Assembly (NCBI RefSeq): GCF_001643375.1
Contig: NZ_LSHB01000001.1
Span: 30,761 to 94,760, forward strand
Direction: 5' to 3'
Source of the DNA: Chryseobacterium sp. FP211-J200
Lineage (GTDB): Bacteria; Bacteroidota; Bacteroidia; Flavobacteriales; Weeksellaceae
Length of the DNA: 64,000 bases
The position numbers were made by a program, and so were the translations under genes. Below the pieces are notes generated by a model. The model was not told the DNA's origin. It ran no database searches and saw nothing but the letters and a program-made list of their open reading frames with translations. This document shows, piece by piece, positions 34,717 to 43,783 of this stretch (the stretch's first letter is position 1; each line of letters starts with the position of its first letter).

Positions 34717-35271
34717 TTACAGAAATTTGATCTTCTTACTGAAAACTTCTTTGATCTCGTCATTTCTGGAAATCATCAATCTTTCAAAACTTAATAACGA
34801 AATTTTCGCACAAACTTCTGCGTCGGCATCTGCCCTGTGGTGATTGAAGTTGATCTGATGTTGTTCCGCCAGACTTTTCAATCCATAACTTTTTAGATTT
34901 TTCCAAGCTTTCTTAGCAACTCCAATGCTGCATAAGTAATTTATTTTTGGCGTGAAGAATCCATAATGATCGAGGCAACCACGTAAAACGCCTGCATCAA
35001 AAGATGCGTTGTGAGCGATCATCAAATTTCCATACATCAAGTTTTCTATTTCGTGCCAAATATCTGCAAAAGTAGGAGAGTTGCGAACATCCTCAGGATT
35101 AATGCCGTGGACTGCAATATTGTGATAATTGAAATATGGATAAGAAGGTGGTTTTATAAGCCAAGATCTGGTTTCCTTTATCACACCATCTTCCACGATG
35201 CAAATCCCCAATTCGCAAGCTGAGTTTTTTTCGTGGGTCGCAGTTTCGAAATCTAAGGCGATGAAGTTCAT
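34717..35271 (-). CDS. DEDDh 3'-5' exonuclease (DNA polymerase III epsilon-like)
   Basis: A 184-residue cytosolic exonuclease. ExoI 'FIALDFETAT' (Asp, Glu), ExoII 'MIAHNASFDAGVLRGCLDHY' (Asp) and ExoIII 'NHHRADADAEVCAKI' (His, Asp) define the DEDDh type. Flavobacterial genomes carry several such stand-alone proofreading-like nucleases, so it need not be the replicative DnaQ. It starts 6 bases after the GT2 gene end. Confidence 0.88.
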   Translation of the reverse strand: MNFIALDFETATHEKNSACELGICIVEDGVIKETRSWLIKPPSYPYFNYHNIAVHGINPEDVRNSPTFADIWHEIENLMYGNLMIAHNASFDAGVLRGCLDHYGFFTPKINYLCSIGVAKKAWKNLKSYGLKSLAEQHQINFNHHRADADAEVCAKISLLSFERLMISRNDEIKEVFSKKIKFL

Positions 35272-35277
35272 TTATAA

Positions 35278-36252
35278 TTATTTTTTCGAGCCTAAAAAAT
35301 GTTTGAACATCAACCATTTGGTCTGATAATACGGATCTATCTGATGTTTTTGTCTTAGTTGAATCGACTTTGGAAGTTGGATGTAAAAATAAACGTGTGC
35401 TTTGAGAACTGCCCAAAGAAATCGCCATCCGTTTTTGTAAGCCAAATAAAATGCTGCATATCCATCGAGATGTAATCTGAAAAATAGAATGAAAAATACT
35501 TTTGATGACGGAAGGTTCTTCAGCATCATCGATAGATTATTTCTAAAATTGAGATATGTTTTCACCGGATTTTCTTTCTTCAAAGTTCCGCCACCAACAT
35601 GATAAACGGTAGATTTTCCGGTATAATAGATTTTTCTTCCAGCATTTTTCAAGCGCCAGCAAAGGTCGATCTCTTCCTGATGCGCAAAGAATCTCTCATC
35701 AAAACCATTCATATTCCAAAAATCTTCAGAACGTATAAATAATGAACAACCTGAAGCCCAGAAAATCTCGGTCTCATCGTTATATTGTCCGTTATCAAAT
35801 TCTATATTTTCGAAAATCCTTCCTCTGCAGTAAGGATAACCCAAATTATCTATCATTCCACCACCAGCACCCGCAAATTCGAATTTATCCTTATGATTGT
35901 AATCCAGAATTTTTGGTTGGATCGCAGCGATATCTTGATTCTCGGAAAATAGTTTTTTGATTGGAATGATCCAATTCTCCGTGACTTCCACATCAGAATT
36001 CAATAAACAAAAAATATCAGCTTTGATGGATTTCAAACCTTGATTATAACCTGCAGCAAAACCCGAATTATTTTGATTCTGAACGATTTTAACTTCAGGG
36101 AAATTTGATTTTAAAAATTGAATAGAATCGTCGGTTGACGCATTATCAATGACGTAAATCTCTGCTTCTTGGGAATATTGAATCACTGAAGGCAGAAATT
36201 TTTCCAGCCATTTTTTTCCATTCCAATTAAGTATAGCTATAGCAACTGTCAT
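35278..36252 (-). CDS. glycosyltransferase family 2
   Basis: A 324-residue GT-A glycosyltransferase. 'AIAILNWNGKKWLEKFLPSV', 'VIDNASTDDSIQFLKSNFP' and 'NSGFAAGYNQGLKSIKADIFCLLNSDVEV' give the nucleotide-sugar site (Asp in the NSDVEV motif), and 'HQEEIDLCWRLKNAGRKIYY' is the acceptor-side ED/Q region, as in rhamnosyltransferase-like GT2 enzymes. A C-terminal amphipathic or hydrophobic part may touch the membrane. It starts directly after the stop of the LpxL-type acyltransferase, so a lipopolysaccharide or other glycolipid role is plausible. Confidence 0.9.
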   Translation of the reverse strand: MTVAIAILNWNGKKWLEKFLPSVIQYSQEAEIYVIDNASTDDSIQFLKSNFPEVKIVQNQNNSGFAAGYNQGLKSIKADIFCLLNSDVEVTENWIIPIKKLFSENQDIAAIQPKILDYNHKDKFEFAGAGGGMIDNLGYPYCRGRIFENIEFDNGQYNDETEIFWASGCSLFIRSEDFWNMNGFDERFFAHQEEIDLCWRLKNAGRKIYYTGKSTVYHVGGGTLKKENPVKTYLNFRNNLSMMLKNLPSSKVFFILFFRLHLDGYAAFYLAYKNGWRFLWAVLKAHVYFYIQLPKSIQLRQKHQIDPYYQTKWLMFKHFLGSKK

Positions 36253-37131
36253 CTATGCCTCGTAGTTTTTGATAGAATCTTTGTACTTCCATCTTCTGTG
36301 TGACCAGAGCCAATTGTCTGGCCTTTTATTAATGGTGTTCTCTAATAATCTATGGAATTTTTTCACTACCTCGTGTTCTACAAATTTTTCGCCATCAGGA
36401 TAGATCCTGTGGTAATTCACTTGGTAAAATCCGCGTTTTACTTTCTTCATCTCACAGTAGATAAAAACCATATCTATCCTCGTAGAAAGTTTATCATAGC
36501 CAACAAATGCAGGCGTCTTTTGATTCAAAAAATTAAGACCAAAGTTTACCGAATGCACATTTGGCGTTTGATCGGCGACAAACATATAAATAGAGTTACC
36601 ATCATTAGGATTTCTGAAAATATGTTTGATGACCTCATTAGCTTCCAAAGATTGATTGTTGAACCTATTTCGAATCATTTTGATCTTCTTCTCCCAAAAA
36701 ATATTACTCATCTTTCGATAAACAGGGAAGCTTTGATTCTGAGGTACAATTGTTGTCAGCGCGTTGAACCATTCCCAATTGAAAACATGACCAGAAAGTA
36801 ATATGATATTTTTACCTTCCGCTTTTGCTTTATGAAAAAGATCTTGGTTCAGATGCTGCATTCTTACTCTAGACTCTGTTTCGCTTATGGTAAAAGCTTT
36901 TAACATCTCAGCTAGATAATCACAAAAATTGGAGAAGAATTTTTTAGAAATGTCTTTTATTTCCTGATCAGATTTATCCGGAAAAGAATTTTTCAGGTTT
37001 TCCAAAACCTCTTTTTTTCTATAACCGACAATATAATAATTAATGAAAAACATGATATCTGAAAATACATATAATATTTTCAGTGGTAATCTTGAAATAA
37101 GTAATAATATGCTGAATAGAAATTGATTCAA
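36253..37131 (-). CDS. LpxL/HtrB-type lysophospholipid (lipid A) acyltransferase
   Basis: A 292-residue inner-membrane-associated acyltransferase of the lipid A late acyltransferase family. 'LLSGHVFNWEWFNAL' contains the HX4E catalytic motif; 'MFVADQTPNVHSVNFGLNFLNQKTPAFVGYDKLS' and 'WLWSHRRWKYK' near the end are typical. The N-terminus has membrane helices (about residues 5-40). The start codon appears to be TTG at 37131, giving the full hydrophobic N-terminus; the next ATG would remove it. The gene abuts the GT2 gene. Confidence 0.9.
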   Translation of the reverse strand: MNQFLFSILLLISRLPLKILYVFSDIMFFINYYIVGYRKKEVLENLKNSFPDKSDQEIKDISKKFFSNFCDYLAEMLKAFTISETESRVRMQHLNQDLFHKAKAEGKNIILLSGHVFNWEWFNALTTIVPQNQSFPVYRKMSNIFWEKKIKMIRNRFNNQSLEANEVIKHIFRNPNDGNSIYMFVADQTPNVHSVNFGLNFLNQKTPAFVGYDKLSTRIDMVFIYCEMKKVKRGFYQVNYHRIYPDGEKFVEHEVVKKFHRLLENTINKRPDNWLWSHRRWKYKDSIKNYEA

Positions 37132-37215
37132 ACTATTGTGTTTATTGGCAAATATACTGAAAATGGCGGGATATTTGCTTAAATTTGATGTTGTAAAATC
37201 AATATTTATTTGGAA

Positions 37216-37764
37216 ATGAAAAGAACAATCATAAAGTCGTTTTTAGTAGGAAGCATTGTTGCATTTAATGCCGTGAATGCGCAAACCACGGAAACTCCAC
37301 TTACGAAAGAACAACTTGAAGCAAAAAAGAAAGCGGCAAGAGAAGAAGTTGCCAAGTTACCAAAACCCTATCATCCTGAAGCTAATGCAAACATAGATAT
37401 CCAAAATGTTGTAAAACTTGCTAAAAAGGAACACAAAAATGTTGTGATACAGGCAGGTGGCAACTGGTGTATCTGGTGTTTGAGATTCAATAATTATGTA
37501 CAGCAAACGCCAGAACTTAAAAAGTTGGTGGACGACAATTACATCTATTACCACTTGAACTGGTCGCCAGAGAATAAGAATGAAAAGACTTTTGCCAGCT
37601 ATGGAAATCCTGGAGAGAAATTTGGTTATCCTGTTTTCATCATTTTGGATGAGAATGGAAAACAGATCCACACACAAGACAGTTCAGTTTTGGAAGAGGG
37701 TAGCGGCTATAGCCTGGAGAAGCTAAAAGAATTCTTCAATGCTTGGAAGTCGAAGAAATCTTAG
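37216..37764 (+). CDS. periplasmic thioredoxin-like protein (WCIWC)
   Basis: A 182-residue exported protein (signal peptide ending VNAQ). After a charged linker, a thioredoxin-like domain has 'NVVIQAGGNWCIWCLRFNNY' with a CIWC active site and 'EKFGYPVFIILDENGKQIHTQ' with the cis-Pro. It resembles the thiol:disulfide interchange domain of DsbD-like or YbbN-type proteins. A TTG at 37210 could also start it, but the ATG at 37216 is used. Monocistronic with a strong terminator. Confidence 0.85.
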   Translation: MKRTIIKSFLVGSIVAFNAVNAQTTETPLTKEQLEAKKKAAREEVAKLPKPYHPEANANIDIQNVVKLAKKEHKNVVIQAGGNWCIWCLRFNNYVQQTPELKKLVDDNYIYYHLNWSPENKNEKTFASYGNPGEKFGYPVFIILDENGKQIHTQDSSVLEEGSGYSLEKLKEFFNAWKSKKS

Positions 37765-37784
37765 AAACAACTTGATTTAATAAA

Positions 37785-37816
37785 AAAAACCACTTCAAAA
37801 TCGAAGTGGTTTTTTT
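37785..37816. terminator. bidirectional terminator
   Basis: AAACCACTTC (37787-37796) pairs with GAAGTGGTTT (37803-37812), flanked by A-run and T-run. It serves the thioredoxin-like gene and the convergent ribosomal operon ending with rplI. Confidence 0.9.
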
Positions 37817-37837
37817 ATGTTTTTTGAAAACTTGTGA

Positions 37838-38356
37838 TTAAGCTTCTTCAGAAGGAGTTTCTTCTTCAACTTTAGCTTTTGGAGCAGCCGGTTTAGGAGC
37901 TTCTACTGGAGCATCAGAAACGATAGCGAAATCGAAGTTGTACTCAACATTTCTGTGAAGTCTGATAAGAGCAGTTACTGTACCAGTTCTCTTGATCGTG
38001 TTTCCAGGAATTTTGATGTATTTTTTATCAACACTTACACCAGCTTTTGCTAAAGCAGCAGCAAGGTCAGCATTGTTGATAGAACCGAATAATCTGTCAC
38101 CAGAACCTACTTTTGCAGGAATAGTGATAGAAGTCTTCTTCAACTGATCAACTACAGCGTTAGCAGCAGCAACCAATTTAGCTTCTTCTTCTTTTCTAGA
38201 TTCCAAAGTAGCTTCTAGAGCTGCTTTGTTTTTAGGTGTTGCCAAAAGAGCAAAACCTTGAGGTAGTAAAAAGTTACGAGCGTAACCTGGTTTTACATTT
38301 ACTGTATCGAACTCAAGTCCTAAGTTCTCTACGTCTTGTTTTAGGATAATTTCCAT
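37838..38356 (-). CDS. rplI: 50S ribosomal protein L9
   Basis: A 172-residue L9, longer than the usual about 150. The N-terminal RNA-binding domain has 'MEIILKQDVENLGLEFDTVNVKPGYARNFLLPQGFA', and the C-terminal domain ends with 'VTALIRLHRNVEYNFDFAIVSDA'. An extra Ala/Pro/Glu tail (about residues 148-172) follows, as in other Flavobacteriia. It is the last gene of the rpsF-rpsR-rplI set. Confidence 0.96.
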   Translation of the reverse strand: MEIILKQDVENLGLEFDTVNVKPGYARNFLLPQGFALLATPKNKAALEATLESRKEEEAKLVAAANAVVDQLKKTSITIPAKVGSGDRLFGSINNADLAAALAKAGVSVDKKYIKIPGNTIKRTGTVTALIRLHRNVEYNFDFAIVSDAPVEAPKPAAPKAKVEEETPSEEA

Positions 38357-38382
38357 TGTTGTTGTCCGTTTTAGAGTTCCGA

Positions 38383-38407
38383 GTTCCGGGTTTTATGTTC
38401 CGGGTTT
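38383..38407. repeat. short tandem GTTCCGGGTTT repeat
   Basis: Two copies of GTTCCGGGTTT lie 14 bases apart (38383-38393 and 38397-38407), preceded by a partial copy (AGTTCCG). They lie in the 130-base gap between rplI and rpsR. Similar 'gttccgggttt' remnants occur between genes in related bacteria as far as I recall. Confidence 0.5.
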
Positions 38408-38449
38408 CTCATCACTTCGTTAGAATTTAATATTAATTCAGCAACAAAA

Positions 38450-38469
38450 GAAGCAGGCGGACCTACTTC
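38450..38469 (-). terminator. hairpin between rpsR and rplI
   Basis: GAAGCAGG (38450-38457) pairs with CCTACTTC (38462-38469), with one G-T pair and a 4-base loop. On the minus strand it is followed by TTTTGTTG. It could act as a partial terminator or processing site that lowers rplI relative to rpsR. Confidence 0.55.
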
Positions 38470-38486
38470 CTTTATTTATTTTTGTC

Positions 38487-38789
38487 TTATTTCAAAAGAT
38501 CTGCTACGTAAGGCATCAAAGAAAGATGTCTTGCTCTTTTGATAGCTGCAGATACTTTTCTCTGATATTTAAGAGAAGTTCCTGTATATCTTCTTGGTAA
38601 GATCTTACCTTGTTCGTTTACAAATTGTAAAAGGAAGTCAGCATCTTTGTAATCTACGTGCTTAATTCCAAATTTTTTGAATCTACAGTACTTTTTATCA
38701 GTTTTTGTGTTGATATCAAGTGGAGTAAGAAATTTTACTTCAGATTCACCTCCAGCAGAGGCTTGTTTTGCCATATCATCTATTGCCAT
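38487..38789 (-). CDS. rpsR: 30S ribosomal protein S18
   Basis: A 100-residue S18. The core '[40 protein letters not shown]' and '[22 protein letters not shown]' are diagnostic. The N-terminal extension (about 30 residues) is normal for Bacteroidota. It lies 27 bases downstream of rpsF. Confidence 0.97.
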   Translation of the reverse strand: MAIDDMAKQASAGGESEVKFLTPLDINTKTDKKYCRFKKFGIKHVDYKDADFLLQFVNEQGKILPRRYTGTSLKYQRKVSAAIKRARHLSLMPYVADLLK

Positions 38790-38816
38790 GATTTTAAAAT
38801 TTTAAAAGGTTAATAA

Positions 38817-39158
38817 TTAAGCTTTAGCAGATTTGATTTTGCTTCTTCTTGTTACTGCATAATCGATAGCGTGTTTGTCAAGTTTAGTCGTTAGGTAACG
38901 AATCACTCTCTCATCACGTTTGAAAGCAGTTTCTAGGTCTGCAACTACAGTTCCTTCTCCTTTGAATTCGATCAGTGTGTAAAAACCATTCTTTTTCAAT
39001 TGAATAGGATAAGCTAATTTCTTAAGTCCCCAATTTTCTTTGGCAACGATTTCGCAATTGTTTGAAGTCAATAGATCTTCAAATTTTTTCACTGCTTCCT
39101 CCACCTGAGCATCAGATAGAACGGGAGTTAAAATGAAAACAGTTTCGTAATTGTTCAT
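38817..39158 (-). CDS. rpsF: 30S ribosomal protein S6
   Basis: A 113-residue S6, with '[20 protein letters not shown]' at the start, '[24 protein letters not shown]' and '[19 protein letters not shown]'. It heads the rpsF-rpsR-rplI operon and has a near-perfect Bacteroidota promoter. Confidence 0.97.
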   Translation of the reverse strand: MNNYETVFILTPVLSDAQVEEAVKKFEDLLTSNNCEIVAKENWGLKKLAYPIQLKKNGFYTLIEFKGEGTVVADLETAFKRDERVIRYLTTKLDKHAIDYAVTRRSKIKSAKA

Positions 39159-39190
39159 AATGTTAATTTATTAATTAAAAATTCGAGTTG

Positions 39191-39220
39191 CAAAAGTACA
39201 ACTTTTTTCTAAACTACAAA
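39191..39220 (-). promoter_or_regulatory. promoter of the rpsF-rpsR-rplI operon
   Basis: On the minus strand TTTG (39220-39217) and TACTTTTG (39198-39191) are separated by 18 bases, matching TTTG-N17/19-TAnnTTTG. The rpsF ATG follows 32 bases later. Confidence 0.85.
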
Positions 39221-39228
39221 CACTCAGT

Positions 39229-39261
39229 ATAAAAAAAATCCCGTCAAATTATGACGGGATT
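39229..39261 (-). terminator. terminator of the second T9SS protein gene
   Basis: AATCCCGTCA (39237-39246) pairs with TGACGGGATT (39252-39261) around a 5-base loop; on the minus strand a run of T follows (A-run before 39237). It lies after the stop of the T9SS gene. Confidence 0.88.
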
Positions 39262-39282
39262 AAATTTGATTTGTAAGAAAAA

Positions 39283-40812
39283 TTATTTCTTGATCACTTT
39301 TGAAGAAGTGGTGGAGCCATCTTCCATTGTAGTAGTAACAATGTAAACTCCAGAATTAAATCTGCTGAAATCGATTTGAGATTTAGCTTCATTAATATCT
39401 TTTACGAATAGTTGCTTACCGGTAACATCATAAACTTTCACATTTTTGATTTTACCTTGAGCTTCGATATTATAAATGTCTCTCACTGGGTTAGGATATG
39501 CTTTGATACCATTTTTAGAAACATCAGAAACAGCTAGTGCGCCAATATTCAAGGTGTAATCCTCAACTTGTCCGTAAGAAGAAGTACCACAAGGCGTAAG
39601 GTTTGCCCCTAAAGAAGAATCGTGTAGTCTCACTCTCATTCTTGTAGAACCGATAGTCGCAGTTGCAGGGATAGTGATAGAGCCTGTCCAAGGTGACATT
39701 TGGGTTGGAGTCACTAATACTTGTTCTCCAGCATCATTGAAATCCTTATCACCGTTAAGGTCTATCCAAACTAGTACTTGGTCAGAGTTAAAAGATGTAC
39801 CTGAGAATGTAGCTGTGAAGTTATAGGTCTGGCCTGCTGTAACGTTTCCTGTTACACTTGTGAAATCCTCATAACCTGCAGTAGTTGTAGAAGTGTTGTT
39901 GATATCTGCAAATGTCACAGCAGATATTTTTTCAAAACTAGTGGATGTTGCACCGGCTGTACAATATGTTGGAGCTGTAGTCGTGAAGGAGTAAACTGTA
40001 CATCCTGTCGCAGAGCCAGCCGTATTTTTAGGAACAACCTTCCAATAGTAAGTGGATGATGGGTCTAAGTTTGTAGCTGTGTAACTTGTTGTAGTAACAT
40101 TTGTCACCAACGTTGTCGGGTCTGGATTCTTATCTAAGTACACATCGTATGAATCCAAAGAGCTACCGCCTGCTGGTGCTGTCCAAGTAAGTGTATTGGT
40201 AAAGTAGGCGACATTGGTTGCGCCATTTGCAGGTGCAGTTAAAGTTGCGCAATCAGGAGCAGTGCTTGCTGGTTTTTGTACCTTAACATTGTCAAGGTAT
40301 AGAGCGGCTCCATCTGCTCCAACATATTGGAAAGCAATTTTCACATTGGCATTTCCTGCGTAAGAAGATAAGTTTACACTTACAGGATTCATCACCCAAT
40401 TGGTAAATGTTCCTAGGTCGACTTCTGACCAAACCTGGGTCCAAGTGACACCATTGTCTGTAGAGACTTTGATAAAAGCATCATAGTTGTCTTCCGGGTT
40501 TACAGACCAATAATAACTTAGCCCGATAGTGGCTGTCAGGGTGTAGGTTGTACTGGCGCTGAAATCAAGACTTGGCGTTATGAGCCACTCATCTTGAGCG
40601 GCTGTGGATTCATCATAATTCACAGTTGCCTTCAAGTCTGTCCCTGCAAGAGGATCTTCGACATGCCAAGTCTCAACTGCATTTGATTGATTGACTGTCC
40701 AAGAAGCTGGCAAGCTTCCACTTTGAAAGTCTTCCGAGAGCAAAACGTTACTTTGCGAAAACCCGAAAACGGGGATTGAAAGTAGCACTAATCTTAGTAG
40801 ATTTTTTTTCAT
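39283..40812 (-). CDS. T9SS-secreted protein with jelly-roll, fibronectin-III and GEVED domains
   Basis: A 509-residue exported protein from the ATG at 40812 (signal peptide MKKNLLRLVLLSIPVFGFSQ); an earlier frame start would add 26 non-signal residues. Domains: a choice-of-anchor-J/MAM-like jelly roll ('LSEDFQSGSLPASWTVNQ' ... 'AALYLDNVKV'), a fibronectin-III-like repeat ('CATLTAPANGATNVAYFTNTL' ... 'YYWKVVPKN'), a GEVED domain ('QVLVWIDLNGDKDFNDAGEQVL', 'YGQVEDYTLNI') and a C-terminal type IX sorting tail ('KAYPNPVRDIYNIEAQGKIK' ... 'FNSGVYIVTTTMEDG'). Secreted adhesin or enzyme-like surface protein; no catalytic domain is seen. Confidence 0.9.
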   Translation of the reverse strand: MKKNLLRLVLLSIPVFGFSQSNVLLSEDFQSGSLPASWTVNQSNAVETWHVEDPLAGTDLKATVNYDESTAAQDEWLITPSLDFSASTTYTLTATIGLSYYWSVNPEDNYDAFIKVSTDNGVTWTQVWSEVDLGTFTNWVMNPVSVNLSSYAGNANVKIAFQYVGADGAALYLDNVKVQKPASTAPDCATLTAPANGATNVAYFTNTLTWTAPAGGSSLDSYDVYLDKNPDPTTLVTNVTTTSYTATNLDPSSTYYWKVVPKNTAGSATGCTVYSFTTTAPTYCTAGATSTSFEKISAVTFADINNTSTTTAGYEDFTSVTGNVTAGQTYNFTATFSGTSFNSDQVLVWIDLNGDKDFNDAGEQVLVTPTQMSPWTGSITIPATATIGSTRMRVRLHDSSLGANLTPCGTSSYGQVEDYTLNIGALAVSDVSKNGIKAYPNPVRDIYNIEAQGKIKNVKVYDVTGKQLFVKDINEAKSQIDFSRFNSGVYIVTTTMEDGSTTSSKVIKK

Positions 40813-40921
40813 AAGACATAAAATTTTTTGGTTCATTTCAAAATTATAAAAAAAAACCAAACAAACGTTAAATATTTGCGATTTTAACACTTATTTATTG
40901 AAAAAAATATTTAATACGAAT

Positions 40922-42271
40922 CTATTTGTGTTTTATTATGTCATTAATGAAATTCGTTTTGAGTGATTCGTAAAGAGAATTTCGGCTTATCAGAACAGAG
41001 AAGATCGAGGACATCATGCCGGCTAGCATCAGATGAAATATCAATGAATGTCTGTCCGTCATTTCCAAGACCAAAATAGCAGAGGTGAATGGCGCTCTCG
41101 TAATTCCTGTGAGAAAGGCGACCATTCCCGCAAGGATCAATACATTGGTTTCATTGTCCGTCAGATTCATAATGCCTGCAAATACACTTCCTATCGTTGC
41201 ACCAGTCGATAATGCAGGAGCAAAGATGCCGCCTGCGCCACCAGATGTGAAAGCTAAAGCTGGCCCCAACATTCTTAGTATTGGAACATACCAGGCCTCG
41301 ATCTTATCATCACTGAAAAGAACTCTTTCTATGATGTCTTTTCCTGAACCGAGAATATCCCTATTGATAAAGAACGCGATGGAAGCTATGATCAATGCGG
41401 AAATAACGAGGAAAATAATATTGGAGAGGTCACTTTTAAGTTTTTTCTTCAACCTATTGATCTTCAACATGGCAACAGAAAGCTGACTGCTAAGGATTCC
41501 CGAGATCCCTGAAACGAAAATTATTGGAAACATGATCCATAACGTGACGTCATTCGTTTTCGGATAAGCGAGATAGAGATAAGATCCCGCAAGAGACTGA
41601 GCGGTGAGTCCGGCGATAATAACTGCCGTGAACAAAGCTGTTTTGAAATAATTGATATGGGTTTTTGATAATTCCTCCACAGCGAAAACTATTCCGCCCA
41701 AAGGTGTGTTGAAAGCTGCAGAGAGACCAGCTGCAGCTCCGGTAAGTATCATGTTTTTCTTCGAAATCTTTGGCCACCATGCTGGTAAGAACTCATAGAC
41801 CTTTCGGAAAATAGAGCCTGCAATCTGTATCGTTGGCCCTTCTCGCCCTATCGCGCCACCACTGGAAACTAAAACAAAACTTGAGACTATCTTGATAATG
41901 ATGATCCGTAAACTCAACAATTTATGAATAAGATGATTGTCTTTAGGATTTGCAAGGTCTACCGCAGCCATCACTTGCGGGATTCCGCTACCTTTGGCAT
42001 AAGGGGCGTATTTTTTGACCAGCCACCAGGAAAGTACAAAGCCCACTGGTGCTATGATGAAGATCATCCACAGATTCCAGTTTAGAATTCTATTTAATGT
42101 ATGTTCGCCCAATGCGAAGATCTGGGCGTACAAAACTGCAACAATTCCTGTAATGATAGAGCCAATCCAAAAAGGAACGGCCTGAAGCAGGTTTTCTTTC
42201 AAGCGCTCATTTCTGATGTTGTCAAAAGACCTTTTTAAAATTTTCCTAATGAATAAGTAAACTTTTCTCAT
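40922..42271 (-). CDS. ClC-type chloride channel/antiporter
   Basis: A 449-residue inner-membrane protein with the ClC fold. The anion-site motifs are intact: 'GSGIPQVMAAVD' (near residue 95), 'GGAIGREGPTIQIAG' with the gating Glu (near residue 143) and 'GAGGIFAPALSTGATIGS' (near residue 345). It lacks cytoplasmic CBS domains. A H+/Cl- exchanger role (acid tolerance) is likely, or fluoride export for some relatives, but the motifs fit the chloride type. It starts 2 bases after the end of folP. Confidence 0.92.
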   Translation of the reverse strand: MRKVYLFIRKILKRSFDNIRNERLKENLLQAVPFWIGSIITGIVAVLYAQIFALGEHTLNRILNWNLWMIFIIAPVGFVLSWWLVKKYAPYAKGSGIPQVMAAVDLANPKDNHLIHKLLSLRIIIIKIVSSFVLVSSGGAIGREGPTIQIAGSIFRKVYEFLPAWWPKISKKNMILTGAAAGLSAAFNTPLGGIVFAVEELSKTHINYFKTALFTAVIIAGLTAQSLAGSYLYLAYPKTNDVTLWIMFPIIFVSGISGILSSQLSVAMLKINRLKKKLKSDLSNIIFLVISALIIASIAFFINRDILGSGKDIIERVLFSDDKIEAWYVPILRMLGPALAFTSGGAGGIFAPALSTGATIGSVFAGIMNLTDNETNVLILAGMVAFLTGITRAPFTSAILVLEMTDRHSLIFHLMLAGMMSSIFSVLISRNSLYESLKTNFINDIIKHK

Positions 42272-42273
42272 AT

Positions 42274-43107
42274 TCAGAGCTTCAGGGTTTGTGGGTCGTG
42301 CAATCGGATAATGTTTGCGCCTTTTTCTATTAGTTTTAAATGCAGGTCCAATGTTTCTTTTTCGACTTCATTTGCCAATTTTCCAAGTGGCTTGTAGATG
42401 AATGATTTCTTAGAGATCCCTGCCAAAACTGGATATTTTCCAAATCCTACATATTCAAATTCATCGATCATTTTGTACTGATCTTCCACTGTTTTTCCGA
42501 AACCGAAACCAGGATCCAATATAATGTCTTTGATCCCCTTTTGTTTTAATTCCAATATTTTCTCAGAGAAAAATCGATTGATCGAGAGGATGATGTCATC
42601 AAACCTAATTTTCTCATGCATTGATCCATAAGTTGGATTGATGTGCATTAATATATAAGGCAAACCTGTTTCTGCAACCGTATTTAATAATTCAGGATCA
42701 AATTGTCCAGCAGAAATGTCATTCACGATATCAATTCCTTCATCATGACCAAATCTCACAACATCAGAATAAAAAGTGTCAAGCGAAATCAAACTTTCCG
42801 GAAATTCTTTTTTAATCAATGAAATAATGTTTCCAATTCTTCTGATCTCCTCATCCACTTTCAAATATTCGGAATTTGGTCGGGTAGATTGCGCGCCAAT
42901 ATCAATAATTGTTGCCCCGTTTTTTAATAAATTTTCAGCTTGTTGTAAAGCTGATTTTTCATTGTTAAATTTCCCACCGTCAGAAAAAGAATCTGGAGTC
43001 AGATTCAGGATTCCCATTAGTTTCGGCTTCGACAGATCAATCAATCGGCCGTTGCAATTGATAGAAAATAATTTGGAATTAGCGGAATTAGTAAAAGAAA
43101 AATTCAT
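42274..43107 (-). CDS. folP: dihydropteroate synthase
   Basis: A 277-residue TIM-barrel enzyme joining p-aminobenzoate with dihydropterin pyrophosphate in folate synthesis, the sulfonamide target. 'LMGILNLTPDSFSDGGKF', 'IIDIGAQSTRPNSEYL', 'ISLDTFYSDVV', 'IVNDISAG' and 'IILDPGFGFGKT' are the conserved loops. Length is normal. It is followed closely by the ClC gene. Confidence 0.95.
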   Translation of the reverse strand: MNFSFTNSANSKLFSINCNGRLIDLSKPKLMGILNLTPDSFSDGGKFNNEKSALQQAENLLKNGATIIDIGAQSTRPNSEYLKVDEEIRRIGNIISLIKKEFPESLISLDTFYSDVVRFGHDEGIDIVNDISAGQFDPELLNTVAETGLPYILMHINPTYGSMHEKIRFDDIILSINRFFSEKILELKQKGIKDIILDPGFGFGKTVEDQYKMIDEFEYVGFGKYPVLAGISKKSFIYKPLGKLANEVEKETLDLHLKLIEKGANIIRLHDPQTLKL

Positions 43108-43207
43108 TGAACAAAAATAGATATTTCAATGATAAGTGGTGAGTGATAATTGACCCAGGAAAATCAAAAACTGAGAAGCATCAATTTTTAACTTTCAACT
43201 AAATTTG

Positions 43208-43215
43208 TATCTTTG
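43208..43215 (+). promoter_or_regulatory. likely -7 element of the DUF1599 gene
   Basis: TATCTTTG (43208-43215) fits TAnnTTTG and lies 17 bases before the ATG at 43233. The -33 position carries TTTT rather than TTTG. Confidence 0.5.
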
Positions 43216-43232
43216 AACCAATAGACAGATTT

Positions 43233-43769
43233 ATGCCCAATACATCCGCGCAATTTGACAGCGTTATCACGATTTGCAGAGACTTATTTCAGAAAAAGAT
43301 GAAGGATTATGGAACCGCGTGGCGCGTTCTACGTCCAAGTTCTATCACGGACCAGATCTACATCAAAGTCAATAGAATCCGTACTCTGCAGATGACCGAT
43401 GTGAAAATGGTGGACGAAAGTGAGGAGGACGAGTTTATCGCAATCATCAATTATTCGATCATCGGGTTGATCCAGTTGGAGAAAGGTTTTTCTGATGAGA
43501 TCAATGCTGATGAGGAAGAAACCATGAAACTTTACAATTTCTACGCTCAAAAAGCAAAGGAACTGATGGAACGCAAAAACCACGATTACGGTGAAGCTTG
43601 GCGTGAAATGAGAATCTCATCCATCACGGATCTGATCTATCAAAAAGTACTTAGAACCAAACAGATAGAAGATAACAATGGAGCAACTCTAGTATCAGAA
43701 GGATTGGATGCCAATTATTTTGATATGCTCAATTATGCGGTCTTTTGTTTGATTAAATTTAAACATTAA
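43233..43769 (+). CDS. DUF1599 domain protein (internally duplicated)
   Basis: A 178-residue cytosolic protein made of two similar halves: 'FQKKMKDYGTAWRVLRPSSITDQIYIKVNRIRTLQ' and 'MERKNHDYGEAWREMRISSITDLIYQKVLRTKQIE', each followed by a 'YSIIGLIQL' or 'YAVFCLIKF' helix. DUF1599 belongs to a nucleotide-modification-associated group; in some phages it is linked to DNA base changes, but its job in Flavobacteriia is unknown. It begins a run with the DoxX-like, TerB-like and tpiA genes. Confidence 0.85.
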   Translation: MPNTSAQFDSVITICRDLFQKKMKDYGTAWRVLRPSSITDQIYIKVNRIRTLQMTDVKMVDESEEDEFIAIINYSIIGLIQLEKGFSDEINADEEETMKLYNFYAQKAKELMERKNHDYGEAWREMRISSITDLIYQKVLRTKQIEDNNGATLVSEGLDANYFDMLNYAVFCLIKFKH

Positions 43770-43783
43770 TAGCTGAAAAAACT